A stretch of 64,000 nucleotides of DNA, from contig NZ_QSDR01000006.1 of NCBI RefSeq assembly GCF_003464085.1, positions 103,903 through 167,902 on the forward strand, in the 5' to 3' direction. A model generated the notes under the pieces. That model was not told the DNA's origin. It saw only the letters and a program-made list of their open reading frames with translations, and ran no database searches. The translations under genes were made by a program, and so were the position numbers. Within the stretch, counting starts at the first letter, position 1; the number at the start of each line of letters is the position of its first letter. Below are positions 37,548 through 45,950 of the stretch, in pieces. Origin of the DNA: Clostridium sp. AM58-1XD. GTDB taxonomy: Bacteria; Bacillota; Clostridia; Lachnospirales; Lachnospiraceae.

Positions 37548-38846
37548 TTATTCGAATTCAATCGTAGCCGGAGGCTTCGGTGACATATCATAGCATACGC
37601 GGTTTACATTCTCCACCTCTGCCAGAATTCTGTCCGTAATAACCTGGAGAACATCCCAGTCTACCCGTTCAATCGTAGCGCTCATCGCATCAATTGTGTT
37701 AATCGCGCGGATAATTACCATATACTCAAAGCTTCTGGCATTATGTCTCACTCCTACCGATTTAAAATCAGGCACAACGGTAAAATACTGCCATACTTTT
37801 TTATCCAGACCTGCCTTTTCGAACTCTTCTCTTAGAATGGCGTCAGACTCGCGAACAGCTTCAAGACGATCCCGCGTGATTGCTCCGAGGCAGCGTACCC
37901 CTAATCCTGGGCCTGGGAACGGCTGACGGTATACCATAGAAGCCGGGAGTCCCAACTCCAGTCCACATGATCGTACTTCATCTTTAAACAGCTGTTTTAA
38001 CGGCTCAACCAGCTCAAATTTCAGATCTTCCGGCAGACCGCCTACGTTATGGTGAGATTTTACCATTTTTGCAGTTTTCGTACCGCTCTCAATGATATCT
38101 GGATAAATCGTACCCTGACCGAGGAAATCGATTCCTTCCAATTTTCTGGCCTCTTCTTCAAATACTCTGATGAACTCGCCGCCGATAATCTTACGCTTCT
38201 GTTCCGGATCAGATACACCATCCAGTTTGCCCAGGAAGCGTTCCGTTGCATCTACATAAATAAGGTTGGCATGGAGCTGGTTACGGAATACCTCTACGAC
38301 GCCTTCCGATTCATTCTTGCGCATAAGGCCGTGATTCACATGAACGCATACAAGCTGTTTTCCGATTGCCTTAATCAGCAGGGCCGCCACAACAGAAGAA
38401 TCCACTCCGCCGGACAGTGCGAGCAGCACCTTTCTGTCACCGACCTGTTTACGGATCAGTTCTACCTGATCTTCTATGAAATTTTTCATATTCCAGTTGG
38501 GCTGTGCCTTGCATTCCTCAAAAATGAACGACTTCAGCACATCTTCGTTCGGAAGCTCCGTATATTTTTTATCACATCTGGAAGACGGATAATCGATTGA
38601 AATAATCGGATATCCGCAATCATACAGTTCTGAAAGCACCTCCACTTCCTTGCCGTTTACTACTCTGTTTTCCCCTCCATTGAGGATAATTCCCTTTACA
38701 TTATCCAGCGCATTTAATTCGCCGACAGTAATATCGTGGGGATGAATCTCACTATAAACTCCCAAATCACGGATTTGTCTCGCCAAAACCGTATTTTCTG
38801 TACTGCCCAGATCCAGAATTACTATCATATCCTGCTTCATTGCCAT
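37548..38846 (-). CDS. guaA: GMP synthase with a shortened, Cys-less glutamine amidotransferase region
   Basis: 432 aa, against about 515 for usual GuaA. The ATP pyrophosphatase domain is intact (LLALSGGVDSSVVAALL near 142; IGGEFIRVFEEEARKL) and so is the C-terminal dimer domain (RQPFPGPGLGVRCLGAITRDRLEAVRESD region; SPKPPATIEFE end). The N-terminal part (about 1-95) keeps the fold start (MIVILDLGSTENTVLARQIR, GIILNGGENRVV) but lacks the GICYG nucleophile Cys block and the later His/Glu. So glutamine hydrolysis by this chain is unlikely; it may use ammonia or a partner. The frame is open throughout, so this is not a sequencing break. Start ATG follows AAGGAG. Confidence 0.88.
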   Translation of the reverse strand: MAMKQDMIVILDLGSTENTVLARQIRDLGVYSEIHPHDITVGELNALDNVKGIILNGGENRVVNGKEVEVLSELYDCGYPIISIDYPSSRCDKKYTELPNEDVLKSFIFEECKAQPNWNMKNFIEDQVELIRKQVGDRKVLLALSGGVDSSVVAALLIKAIGKQLVCVHVNHGLMRKNESEGVVEVFRNQLHANLIYVDATERFLGKLDGVSDPEQKRKIIGGEFIRVFEEEARKLEGIDFLGQGTIYPDIIESGTKTAKMVKSHHNVGGLPEDLKFELVEPLKQLFKDEVRSCGLELGLPASMVYRQPFPGPGLGVRCLGAITRDRLEAVRESDAILREEFEKAGLDKKVWQYFTVVPDFKSVGVRHNARSFEYMVIIRAINTIDAMSATIERVDWDVLQVITDRILAEVENVNRVCYDMSPKPPATIEFE

Positions 38847-38885
38847 CTTCTCCTTCTCTTTCGTTTCGTGCTATGGGATAAAATT

Positions 38886-39020
38886 CACTCTGCGGACATT
38901 ATGTCATGGCTGCTGCGCAGCCGTGACAGCCTCCGGCGGATTTTTAGCGCACGGCTTTCTGCGGCAAGCGCAGAATCCGTTCATGCGCAGATATAATGTC
39001 CACTCTGCGGACATTATATC
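38886..39020. repeat. Intergenic repeat with CACTCTGCGGACATTAT direct copies
   Basis: CACTCTGCGGACATTAT occurs at 38886-38902 and 39001-39017. The second copy forms a perfect 12-base inverted repeat (GATATAATGTCC 38990-39001, GGACATTATATC 39009-39020). Between the copies lie further short stems (GCTGCTGCGCAGCC, TTCTGCGGCAAGCGCAGAA). The 38847-39067 gap upstream of guaA holds no gene and no recognisable purine riboswitch. Confidence 0.65.
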
Positions 39021-39067
39021 ATAACTTCCCATTGCTTTGTTGTATTTTTTCTTATCTTATTTATCTC

Positions 39068-39628
39068 TTATTCATCGTCTGTAAAATATTTTCCGTACAG
39101 GTTATCATCCCATCCCGGCTCCTCGGAGAACTGGCTGTATTCGTTGTCCTGTTGCCTCAGAGAATACTCATCCCGCTCCTGCTTCCAGGTTCTGCCCCGC
39201 CACCCAAAACGCACTGCCCGAGTCAGGCGCTTCAGGCATGTGTTCCTGAGATGATCCAAATCGCCGGCACATACTTCTTCAAACTGCTGTCTCATAAAAT
39301 CCAGCAGCTCCTGATCGGTCATCTCGTCTTCCGACTCATTTTTCGCTTCATAGAACATGTCCTGGAGTTCGTCTAGCGTTTCCACATAGTTGTCCTGGCT
39401 GATATACGAAGAATCACAGAATGTATCAATCAATGCCGGAAGAACTCCCCCGCTGAATTCTACGCGCCCTCGTTCCTTCAGGATTTCTTGCCGAGCCGCC
39501 ATCAGCCCGCCTGCATCCTTATGTGATAAGGAAAGCCCGAACTGCTCTGTTTTCTGATTACACTCTATAACCTTTTGAATCTGCCTCTCCTGCTGGGCTG
39601 CCATCATCAATTCAAATATGCGATCCAT
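39068..39628 (-). CDS. Conserved hypothetical protein (DUF6323-like)
   Basis: 186 aa, acidic and helical, soluble. Blocks LSLSHKDAGGLMAARQEILK, RVEFSGGVLPALIDTFCDS and YVETLDELQDMFYEAKNE. From memory this matches DUF6323, which occurs next to DUF6179 proteins in clostridia, as here. Function unknown. ATG 39628 follows AAGGACGAGG. Confidence 0.6.
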   Translation of the reverse strand: MDRIFELMMAAQQERQIQKVIECNQKTEQFGLSLSHKDAGGLMAARQEILKERGRVEFSGGVLPALIDTFCDSSYISQDNYVETLDELQDMFYEAKNESEDEMTDQELLDFMRQQFEEVCAGDLDHLRNTCLKRLTRAVRFGWRGRTWKQERDEYSLRQQDNEYSQFSEEPGWDDNLYGKYFTDDE

Positions 39629-39710
39629 CTGCGCCTCGTCCTTTCTTGCACTTTTATCTTTCTTCCCATAATGAAACAGATGTAAAAACCAATCATTTCC
39701 TCTTTTTTAT

Positions 39711-40595
39711 CTACACCATATTCTGAAGACAGTTATGAGCAGCCCCATTTATCAGTTCTGCTGCGATGTTTGGAATCGCCTGTTCCAGATAGCGTTCCAT
39801 TTTTTCGATTTCTGTGCATTCGAAATGTGTTGCTGCCGTTATCAGCCTGAGCTTTGTAATGAAAAGGCCCTCTAAAGAACTTTGATCTGTCTGCTGTATC
39901 ATCTCTTCCAGCCGGAGATATTCTGCACGTTCAAAAGGCTCCGCTTTCGGCCTCACTTCCAACATAAAGGAACATAAGACTTTTTTTAACAGTTCCGCGC
40001 AAATGTTCACAAACAGTTCTTTATATTCCATATTATTTGTAACCAGTATTCTTCTGACCGTCTCTTCTGAAAAACAGTTCAGAAATTCCTGTTCCAGCCA
40101 TATACATTCCAGATACCTGCATATCCGGTCGGCTCCTCTCAAATGTTCCAACCGCTCCAAAACGGGATAATCCAGAGTTAATATGGAATCCTGGGGACAA
40201 AAACGGGGATCGTATCTGAGAAAAAATTCGGGCATTCCCTTTACAACTGTATCGTAATATGCGCGGTTCCCATAGCTCTGAAACAGACCGATCTTCTCAT
40301 TATACAGCCGCTTCGCGCCCTCTACCTTTTGAATCAGCTTATAATACCCGATTTCATAAACCTTTTCTGCACTGCTGAACGGATTTTTCTCCCTCAGCTC
40401 CCCCCTTTCAAATTCACTCCCTCTTGCTGCCTCCTGTCCATTCTCTTCCCAGGCCTCGTTTAGACAGTAGAGAACCGCTCCCATCAGCTGCTGTGCCCGT
40501 TCATACGTAATAGAAGAACTGGCCTTTGATGTATACCGTTCCGTCAGTTTCTGTACGACCGGCAGCAATTCTTCTAATCTGTAATTCATTCTCAT
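39711..40595 (-). CDS. Conserved hypothetical protein (DUF6179-like)
   Basis: 294 aa, helical. Blocks AQQLMGAVLYCLNEAWEE, NEKIGLFQSYGNRAYYDTV and KGMPEFFLRYDPRFCPQDSI (each is a separate short match). It lies 82 bases upstream of the DUF6323-like gene on the same strand and is probably co-transcribed. I take ATG 40595, with GGAG nine bases upstream, over GTG 40601. Function unknown; the constant pairing suggests a two-protein complex. Confidence 0.6.
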   Translation of the reverse strand: MRMNYRLEELLPVVQKLTERYTSKASSSITYERAQQLMGAVLYCLNEAWEENGQEAARGSEFERGELREKNPFSSAEKVYEIGYYKLIQKVEGAKRLYNEKIGLFQSYGNRAYYDTVVKGMPEFFLRYDPRFCPQDSILTLDYPVLERLEHLRGADRICRYLECIWLEQEFLNCFSEETVRRILVTNNMEYKELFVNICAELLKKVLCSFMLEVRPKAEPFERAEYLRLEEMIQQTDQSSLEGLFITKLRLITAATHFECTEIEKMERYLEQAIPNIAAELINGAAHNCLQNMV

Positions 40596-40716
40596 CCGCA
40601 CCTTCTCCTCTCCGGCCCCTTTGACTACCTTTTCCGTCTCAGGCCCTTTGTGTGAGTTTAGATTTTACTATGACATGAAACATATTACAAGTCTGGAAAA
40701 GTATCGTTTTTTGTGG

Positions 40717-40799
40717 TATAATGAATAGCAGAAAGAGATGGGAAAATACTTCATTCCCATCTCTTTCTGCCATTCATTATTCTCTCTTATTTCTTTTTT
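40717..40799 (+). ncRNA. Possible short hairpin RNA with its own promoter
   Basis: An extended -10 element TGGTATAAT ends at 40722. Directly after it a 26-base inverted repeat (40719-40744 with 40754-40779, one A-C mismatch, 9-base loop) is followed by a T-rich run ending TTTCTTTTTT at 40799. A transcript starting near 40729 would be a stem of about 17 pairs or more plus a terminator tail. No clear -35 box. Alternatively a repeat element or two-way terminator. Confidence 0.4.
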
Positions 40800-40855
40800 A
40801 ACAGCTTCTTAATCACCGCTTCGTTCCTGAAATTCAACTTTATTTCCGATCTGTT

Positions 40856-41437
40856 TCAGACCTGGATTCTGTACAGGCCGTGCTTATTACAGTATATATA
40901 AATAAAACCATGGCCTTTTTTTGTAAAGCGCACCTGGGCTTCCTGTTCGGGATACAGCTTAGCAAATTCCGTATGGCCGGATGTGACGTATACCGCAAAT
41001 GATATATAATGCTTTTTATTCATATCATGCTCTATTGAAATACAGTATTCATGGTCGATTACTTCCAGATTAATCTCATGTTCTTCATCCATTTCCTCAG
41101 GTTCCAGCTGTGGAAGCAGGATTCCGCAGCAGCTGTATGATCCCTTTCCCACCGCCTGTATAACATTCTGACAGACAGGGCATACATAAAATGAAACTTT
41201 TCTCATATTGGCGCAGCGGTTCTCATTTTCCGTATATTCCCCGGTCAGCAGCTCGGCTAATGAAACTTTTAAGGCTCCTGCCAGATCCGCTATGACCGCT
41301 CCGTCTGGAAGTCCTCTTCCGGTTTCCCATTTTGAAATCGTTTTATCACTGACACAGAGTCGTTCCGCCAGCTGCTTCTGAGTCATCTTGTTTTTCTCTC
41401 TCAGCTCTTTTATCACCTTTCCCGTTACATAATTCAT
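40856..41437 (-). CDS. HTH regulator fused to a desulfoferrodoxin/superoxide reductase domain
   Basis: 193 aa from ATG 41437 (AGAGG upstream). Residues 1-62 are an XRE HTH (MTQKQLAERLCVSDKTISKWETG). Residues 80-105 hold CPVC...SCCG, the Cys pattern of the FeCys4 desulforedoxin centre. The C-terminal part keeps all candidate ligands of the superoxide reductase site: EEHEI, the two His of EHDMNKKHYI, and Cys/His of YCNKHGLYR. In the enzyme this 4His-1Cys iron reduces superoxide. In the fusion it may sense superoxide, iron or redox state. HTH-Dx-SOR architectures are known from clostridia. Confidence 0.8.
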   Translation of the reverse strand: MNYVTGKVIKELREKNKMTQKQLAERLCVSDKTISKWETGRGLPDGAVIADLAGALKVSLAELLTGEYTENENRCANMRKVSFYVCPVCQNVIQAVGKGSYSCCGILLPQLEPEEMDEEHEINLEVIDHEYCISIEHDMNKKHYISFAVYVTSGHTEFAKLYPEQEAQVRFTKKGHGFIYIYCNKHGLYRIQV

Positions 41438-41547
41438 GTTCTTACCTCTTTTCTTTTTACTAAGATAAGAATATCCCACTGATGTCTGAAATACAACCTA
41501 CGCAGCGTAGAGTCTCCCCTTAGCCTTCTGACCTGCCCGTTCTATTT

Positions 41548-42123
41548 TTATTCATATCGTCCGCTATACATCTTCTTCGCCGATGTCGTATACCGTTTGA
41601 CAAAATCTGTTTTTCCCTCTGTATAAGCATCCCGGTTATACATATACCGTTCTTTCAGCTCCATTTTCATTTTCTGATACTCTGCCGCCGTCTCCGGATG
41701 TTTTCTTAAATAATCGCGAAAATACAGTTCGTCATGATCTCCATCACGCCTTACATGCAGATGAAATACCCGATCGGCAAAGCCATCACACGTATATCCT
41801 TTATTAAATATCAGCCTGTTCTCCGTTTCCGCCATACATAGATAACCATTTTCTGTCAGGATTCTCCTGATTATGTTCCAGTCGCATTCGTTCATTTCCA
41901 GCAACATATCTACGATTGGCTTCGCCCATATTCCCTCAACCGATGTACTTCCCACATGGCTTAAACGCTTAATGCTTCCTTCCGGCAGAATTTTCTCCAG
42001 GGAGGATTTTTCTTCTTCATACCAGCTGTTCCAGCATTCCCTATGCTCGGTCAGGTTTATGGGAAACAGCTCCCACAGTTCCTCCAGGGTCATTTCCTCC
42101 AGTTTTTTTGTCACAATTTTCAA
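41548..42123 (-). CDS. GrpB family protein
   Basis: 191 aa, UPF0157/GrpB, a nucleotidyltransferase-like fold. Blocks RLSHVGSTSVEGIWAKPIVDML (GSTS and PIVD are the diagnostic parts), HLHVRRDGDHDELYFRDYLR and KTDFVKRYT. It has the polymerase-beta-like GS motif and a downstream Asp, but the substrate is unknown. Complete length for the family. Confidence 0.88.
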   Translation of the reverse strand: MKIVTKKLEEMTLEELWELFPINLTEHRECWNSWYEEEKSSLEKILPEGSIKRLSHVGSTSVEGIWAKPIVDMLLEMNECDWNIIRRILTENGYLCMAETENRLIFNKGYTCDGFADRVFHLHVRRDGDHDELYFRDYLRKHPETAAEYQKMKMELKERYMYNRDAYTEGKTDFVKRYTTSAKKMYSGRYE

Positions 42124-42166
42124 TCCTCCTGCAAAATGATCTGACTTAGCGAATCCAGTTTATAGC

Positions 42167-42814
42167 TCAGTCCAGTCTTTTAATATCTAAAATACCGATT
42201 CCAGACTGGCCTGGTTCTCCCGTAATCAAATCTTGGGGAGCCGGAACGAGAAGCATGAAACCATCTTGCCCATACCTTTTCCCATAACCTTTGGCATATT
42301 CTTCTTCTACCGAGACATGACGAACCTGGCCCGTAACCATTGCCGTAATCCCCGCTCCGCTTAAATCCTGAATACTCTTTAATATACATTCCATGGATAA
42401 AAAGCTTTCTCTGATCACAGGAGCATGAATACTTCTCGCCTTTTCCACAGTAAATCCTCCTGCTTTAAATTCATCCGTGTCATCCTCATTCTCATGAATC
42501 GTATCGATCAGTCTGTCATAATACTTCAGCGGCAGAAAGTTGATACAGAAACATTTCTCCCGCTGAATGTTGGCATACGTATGTGTATTCTGGTAAAGAC
42601 AGCCCATAACCGCAAAAAAGGCCGTCCTGTCGCCATGAAAACAGCTCCAGGAGTGAAAGCAGACATTTGGTTTACCATTTTCCTTCCATGTGGTAACGGA
42701 AAAAAGAACTTGGGGAATGGCAGAACTTGTCTCAAAATGAGAAAACAGTTCGAACTCTTCCGGGTAAGCTGCCTTAAAATGCTGCGGAAATTCCAATCCG
42801 ATTTCTATTTTCAT
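42167..42814 (-). CDS. Flavin reductase-like FMN-binding protein
   Basis: 215 aa with the split-barrel flavin-binding layout: SVTTWKENGKPNVCFHSW near 40, FFAVMGCLYQNTHTYANIQ (FMN phosphate region) and FCINFLPLKYYDRLIDT. Closest in style to the flavin reductase/Flavoredoxin group. Redox partner unknown. It lies 43 bases upstream of the GrpB gene. Confidence 0.75.
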   Translation of the reverse strand: MKIEIGLEFPQHFKAAYPEEFELFSHFETSSAIPQVLFSVTTWKENGKPNVCFHSWSCFHGDRTAFFAVMGCLYQNTHTYANIQREKCFCINFLPLKYYDRLIDTIHENEDDTDEFKAGGFTVEKARSIHAPVIRESFLSMECILKSIQDLSGAGITAMVTGQVRHVSVEEEYAKGYGKRYGQDGFMLLVPAPQDLITGEPGQSGIGILDIKRLD

Positions 42815-42841
42815 AAAATAACCACCTTTCAGTCCGAAGCT

Positions 42842-42870
42842 CGAACGCCACGAACGCCATAACGAACGCC
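42842..42870. repeat. Three direct copies of CGAACGCC
   Basis: CGAACGCC at 42842, 42851 and 42863 in the 57-base gap before the flavin reductase start. Short and of uncertain meaning; could be an operator. Confidence 0.35.
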
Positions 42871-42871
42871 C

Positions 42872-43252
42872 TTAACAGCCTCTTTTGCAGACGACCGTAA
42901 TATCTCCGTCCACAAATCCTACGCCGACTCCCTGCAGGCCTTTCAAAGTATCCGCATGTCTGCCGTTTTCCAAATACTCTTTTACACTGTCACAAATCAG
43001 GTTCAATACGTCTTCCCACTCCATTGCGCAGTCAAAAACATATAGATGATCTCTGTTGGAATATACTTCGTCACACGCCCAGTCATCATCGTTTTCGTCA
43101 AAACTGCTCGTTCCCACCAGCTCCGACGACCACTGATCGTCCCCGTCATCATACAGATTAAAATTAACTGCCGCCATTTCAGTCGGGAATTCCTGTTCCA
43201 GGCTGCTGTCCAGCCAGCTCAGAAATCCTTCTTTAATCTCCTGTTTCTCCAT
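42872..43252 (-). CDS. Hypothetical acidic protein, 126 aa
   Basis: ATG 43252 preceded by AAGGTG. Strongly acidic (YDDGDDQWSSELVGTSSFDE, ENDDDWACDEVY) with a C-terminal GVGVGFVDGDITVVCKRGC strand. The general look recalls immunity proteins of toxin systems, but no partner toxin is adjacent and I assign no family. Confidence 0.5.
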   Translation of the reverse strand: MEKQEIKEGFLSWLDSSLEQEFPTEMAAVNFNLYDDGDDQWSSELVGTSSFDENDDDWACDEVYSNRDHLYVFDCAMEWEDVLNLICDSVKEYLENGRHADTLKGLQGVGVGFVDGDITVVCKRGC

Positions 43253-43417
43253 AAGCAACACCTTCTTTTTCATTTGTAAATACTACTGATTTCAGTATAT
43301 CACAAGCTCGCTTACCTGTCATTTCACATTGGCCGCTTTATAGATATTTCATATTCCAAATTGACGTCGGCCAAGGCTGCTATTAAAATAGGGCTGATCA
43401 AAACCGGACAGCGGTCA

Positions 43418-43756
43418 TCAAGACTCACATATTTCCAGTGCCCGTTCTACATGCGGTTCCATCTTTTCACTGATCATCGTAATCAGACAGCTCTGTGTCT
43501 GACCCACCAGGACAAACAGCCTGTACTGAACAGTTTTTAATGCCTTGACCCTTTCCCCGCGCTTTAAGTATAACTGTGCCCAGAACATGGCCGGGTCCGT
43601 ATTGTATTCCGGCAGCTCCTTTAACAGCTGTTCCGCCCGATCCGGCTCATCATCAGCAACTGCCATCGCCGCCAGTTGGGAAACGGCCTGCTGCCGGAGT
43701 CTGACCGATCTTTTTTTCTGCCAATCTTGTATTTTTTTAAAATGCTTGACTCTCAC
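43418..43756 (-). pseudogene. C-terminal fragment of a TPR-type regulator
   Basis: The frame encodes 112 residues of a helical repeat region (AVSQLAAMAVADDEPDRAEQ, LYLKRGERVKALKTVQYRLF) that looks like the tail of an XRE-TPR regulator. Its only start is a GTG without a ribosome site inside the MerR promoter, and no HTH is present. So it is probably a truncated remnant. It could still be expressed from elsewhere. Confidence 0.45.
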
Positions 43757-43776
43757 GCAACGTAATAGTATACGAT
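43746..43776 (+). promoter_or_regulatory. MerR-type promoter and operator
   Basis: TTGACT (43746-43751) and TACGAT (43771-43776) are 19 bases apart. This overlong spacer holds the imperfect dyad ACTCTCACGCAACGTAATAG. That layout is the hallmark of promoters untwisted by MerR-family activators of the TipA/Mta group, so the regulator gene just downstream is very likely self-activating. Confidence 0.8.
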
Positions 43777-43853
43777 ATAGTTACAGGAACAAAGGAAACA
43801 AATGCCGGCATATTTCTTTCCTGTTTCTAATTGATTCAAAGGAGACAAACAAG

Positions 43854-44720
43854 ATGAAATCCATAAGCCAGGTAGCTGAACTGACAGGTATCAGTGTTCG
43901 CACGCTGCAGTATTATGATGAAATCGGGCTTCTAAAGCCAACCGAGCTGACCTCATCCGGTTATCGCTTATACAGCGATGAAGCGCTCCAGAAACTGCAG
44001 CAGATTCTATTTTTCAGAGAACTGGATTTTAAGTTAAAGGAGATTAAAGAGATTCTGGAAAAGCCGGACTTTAACAAAACGGAAGCTTTCCGGAAACAAA
44101 AAAGTCTCCTCTGCATAAAGCGGGACCGGATCGACAGGCTGATTGCGCTTCTGAACCGCTTGGAGAAAGGAGAGTCATGCATGAGTTTTAAAGAATTTGA
44201 TCTGAGCGAATATATTGAAGCTCTGGAACAGTTTAAAAGTCAAAAGGCAGACGACGTTATCAAATACTGGGGCAGCATCGATCATTTTAATGAAATGATT
44301 CAGAACGTAAGAAACGACGAATCCCGTTTAGCCAGGATCGCAATAAAGCAGTTTGGAAGCGTAGAGAAATATACGGAAGCGATGAAATATAACCTGGAGC
44401 ATTTTTCAGAACTGATGGAACGCTCCGAAGCGCTTGTCCAAAAGAAAGATGAGCTCCTGCAAAAAAGCGATGATCTGTACAGGAAACTGACATCTGACCT
44501 GTCAAAGGATGCTGCATCCGAAGAGATACAGGCTGCAGTCCGCGAATTAATTGAATTTTCTCAGGAGAACAGTATGGGAATCGACATGGGAGACGGTTAC
44601 TGGGATATGATGATCGAAGGCTGCTCCCATGAACCGGTGAAAGCGGTAACCGATAAGAAATACGGAGAAGGTGCTTCTGAATTTATCGCCAGAGCGCTGA
44701 GTTATTATTTTCATCACTAA
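43854..44720 (+). CDS. MerR-family regulator with TipAS-like effector domain
   Basis: 288 aa. The MerR HTH is at 1-70 (SISQVAELTGISVRTLQYYDE, EIGLLKPTELTSSGYRLYSD as two adjoining blocks), a dimerising coiled coil at 75-105, and a C-terminal helical TipAS-type domain (FGSVEKYTEAMKYN, GIDMGDGYWDMM). TipA-like proteins bind thiopeptides or other drugs and switch on export genes. No exporter is adjacent. ATG 43854 follows AAAGGAG. Confidence 0.9.
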   Translation: MKSISQVAELTGISVRTLQYYDEIGLLKPTELTSSGYRLYSDEALQKLQQILFFRELDFKLKEIKEILEKPDFNKTEAFRKQKSLLCIKRDRIDRLIALLNRLEKGESCMSFKEFDLSEYIEALEQFKSQKADDVIKYWGSIDHFNEMIQNVRNDESRLARIAIKQFGSVEKYTEAMKYNLEHFSELMERSEALVQKKDELLQKSDDLYRKLTSDLSKDAASEEIQAAVRELIEFSQENSMGIDMGDGYWDMMIEGCSHEPVKAVTDKKYGEGASEFIARALSYYFHH

Positions 44721-44761
44721 GTATCATCGAAATCATTTCAACCACATAGTTTTATCCCATC

Positions 44762-44802
44762 CGGCGCAGGTCTGCACACCTTGCGCCGAATTTTAATTTT
44801 TT
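44762..44802 (+). terminator. Terminator of the MerR gene
   Basis: CGGCGCAGGT pairs with ACCTTGCGCCG (one bulge), followed by AATTTTAATTTTTT, 40 bases after the stop. Confidence 0.75.
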
Positions 44803-44852
44803 CTCAATAACTAGCTTATTACCTGCGCAGATGAGAACGAAGGGGCCGATAC

Positions 44853-45848
44853 TTAACTGATATAGAGAATCGGTACATTTCCCAAAATTCTTTGTATTTC
44901 CCCCCGCAGATACACTTCCGCTTCCTCTCTTGCCTCTGCCCGGTAGCAATACCGCCCTCTTCCCCTCCCTGTCATCAGATCCCTGTCATAAAGATCGGGA
45001 GCGTTAGGAAACGCTTCTCCATTTATAGCCCGGTGAACAAAGGAATACGTCATAAGAATGATTTCCAGAAACATCTGTTTTTTCATCTGTTCTGTCAGGC
45101 CTGCTTTCAAATCTTCCAAGAGCCCCGTATATGCTTCCCTCCATCCTTCCGTCAATATGACAGGTGCGATCAGCAGTCCACAACGGTATCCGGCGGCACA
45201 CATTTGATTAACGGCGTCTATTCTTTGCTTTAAACCAGACGTCCCCAGTTCAATCTTGCTGATTACCGGCTGAGGATTCACACTCATTCGGAAAATCACC
45301 TTTCCCTTATGATCCAGGTTCAGAAGCGGTTCCACCATATCAAATTTCGTCGGAAACGTAAGATAGCCGTCGCCTTCCTGGGCAAACCGAGATATTGTAT
45401 AAGTCAGGTTGTCTGTTATCGTATTTTCCAGCACCAGATCGCTGTTGCTGCCGATCTCAAACGTAAGCGGACGGTCACTTTTAGCTGCCCTGCGTATGAG
45501 CCGGTCCAGCATCTGTTCCCGATTGACGAAAAGGCGGAGGTAGGCGCATTTATTATAGTTGCATACAAGGTAGCAGTACAGGCACATGGCCGTACACCCG
45601 GAAGATGTATAGGGAACCAGGTAATCCGATACCTTATGATTTTCTACATACTTGTGGGTCTTACGGATCCCGATAATCAGATTCCGCTTCATACGTCCAA
45701 ATTCGGAGTTCGGCTTTTCCTGCATTTCCTTTATTGAATTGTGGCTGTCGATAGGAATCCATGGCAAATCGCCGAATTTCTCCTTCAGCATTTTTCCAAG
45801 CGGATATGACAGGCTCTCTTGTTCATAATAAACTTCGTTAAATTTCAT
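44853..45848 (-). CDS. splB: Spore photoproduct lyase
   Basis: 331 aa radical SAM enzyme that repairs 5-thyminyl-5,6-dihydrothymine in UV-damaged spore DNA. Motif SSGCTAMCLYCYL (CX3CX2C) near 85-96, then NKCAYLRLFVN, TFEIGSNSDLVLEN and IFRMSVNPQPVI. I start at ATG 45848 (GGAAA upstream) since MKFNEVYYEQE matches the family start. Compared with classic SplB the protein ends near the conserved tail, so it looks complete. It supports a spore-forming host. Confidence 0.85.
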   Translation of the reverse strand: MKFNEVYYEQESLSYPLGKMLKEKFGDLPWIPIDSHNSIKEMQEKPNSEFGRMKRNLIIGIRKTHKYVENHKVSDYLVPYTSSGCTAMCLYCYLVCNYNKCAYLRLFVNREQMLDRLIRRAAKSDRPLTFEIGSNSDLVLENTITDNLTYTISRFAQEGDGYLTFPTKFDMVEPLLNLDHKGKVIFRMSVNPQPVISKIELGTSGLKQRIDAVNQMCAAGYRCGLLIAPVILTEGWREAYTGLLEDLKAGLTEQMKKQMFLEIILMTYSFVHRAINGEAFPNAPDLYDRDLMTGRGRGRYCYRAEAREEAEVYLRGEIQRILGNVPILYIS

Positions 45849-45950
45849 GGTTTTTCCTTTCCCATGCAGCACACTGGATTTTGATATTTTCTTTTGTCTA
45901 GTATGCGCCGTTCTTTTTAAAACCATGAGATAAACTTGAAATCTTAAACT

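Noticed and set aside
38847..39067. Purine riboswitch upstream of guaA
   Set aside because: I see none of the conserved junction elements; the region is explained by the CACTCTGCGGACATTAT repeat.
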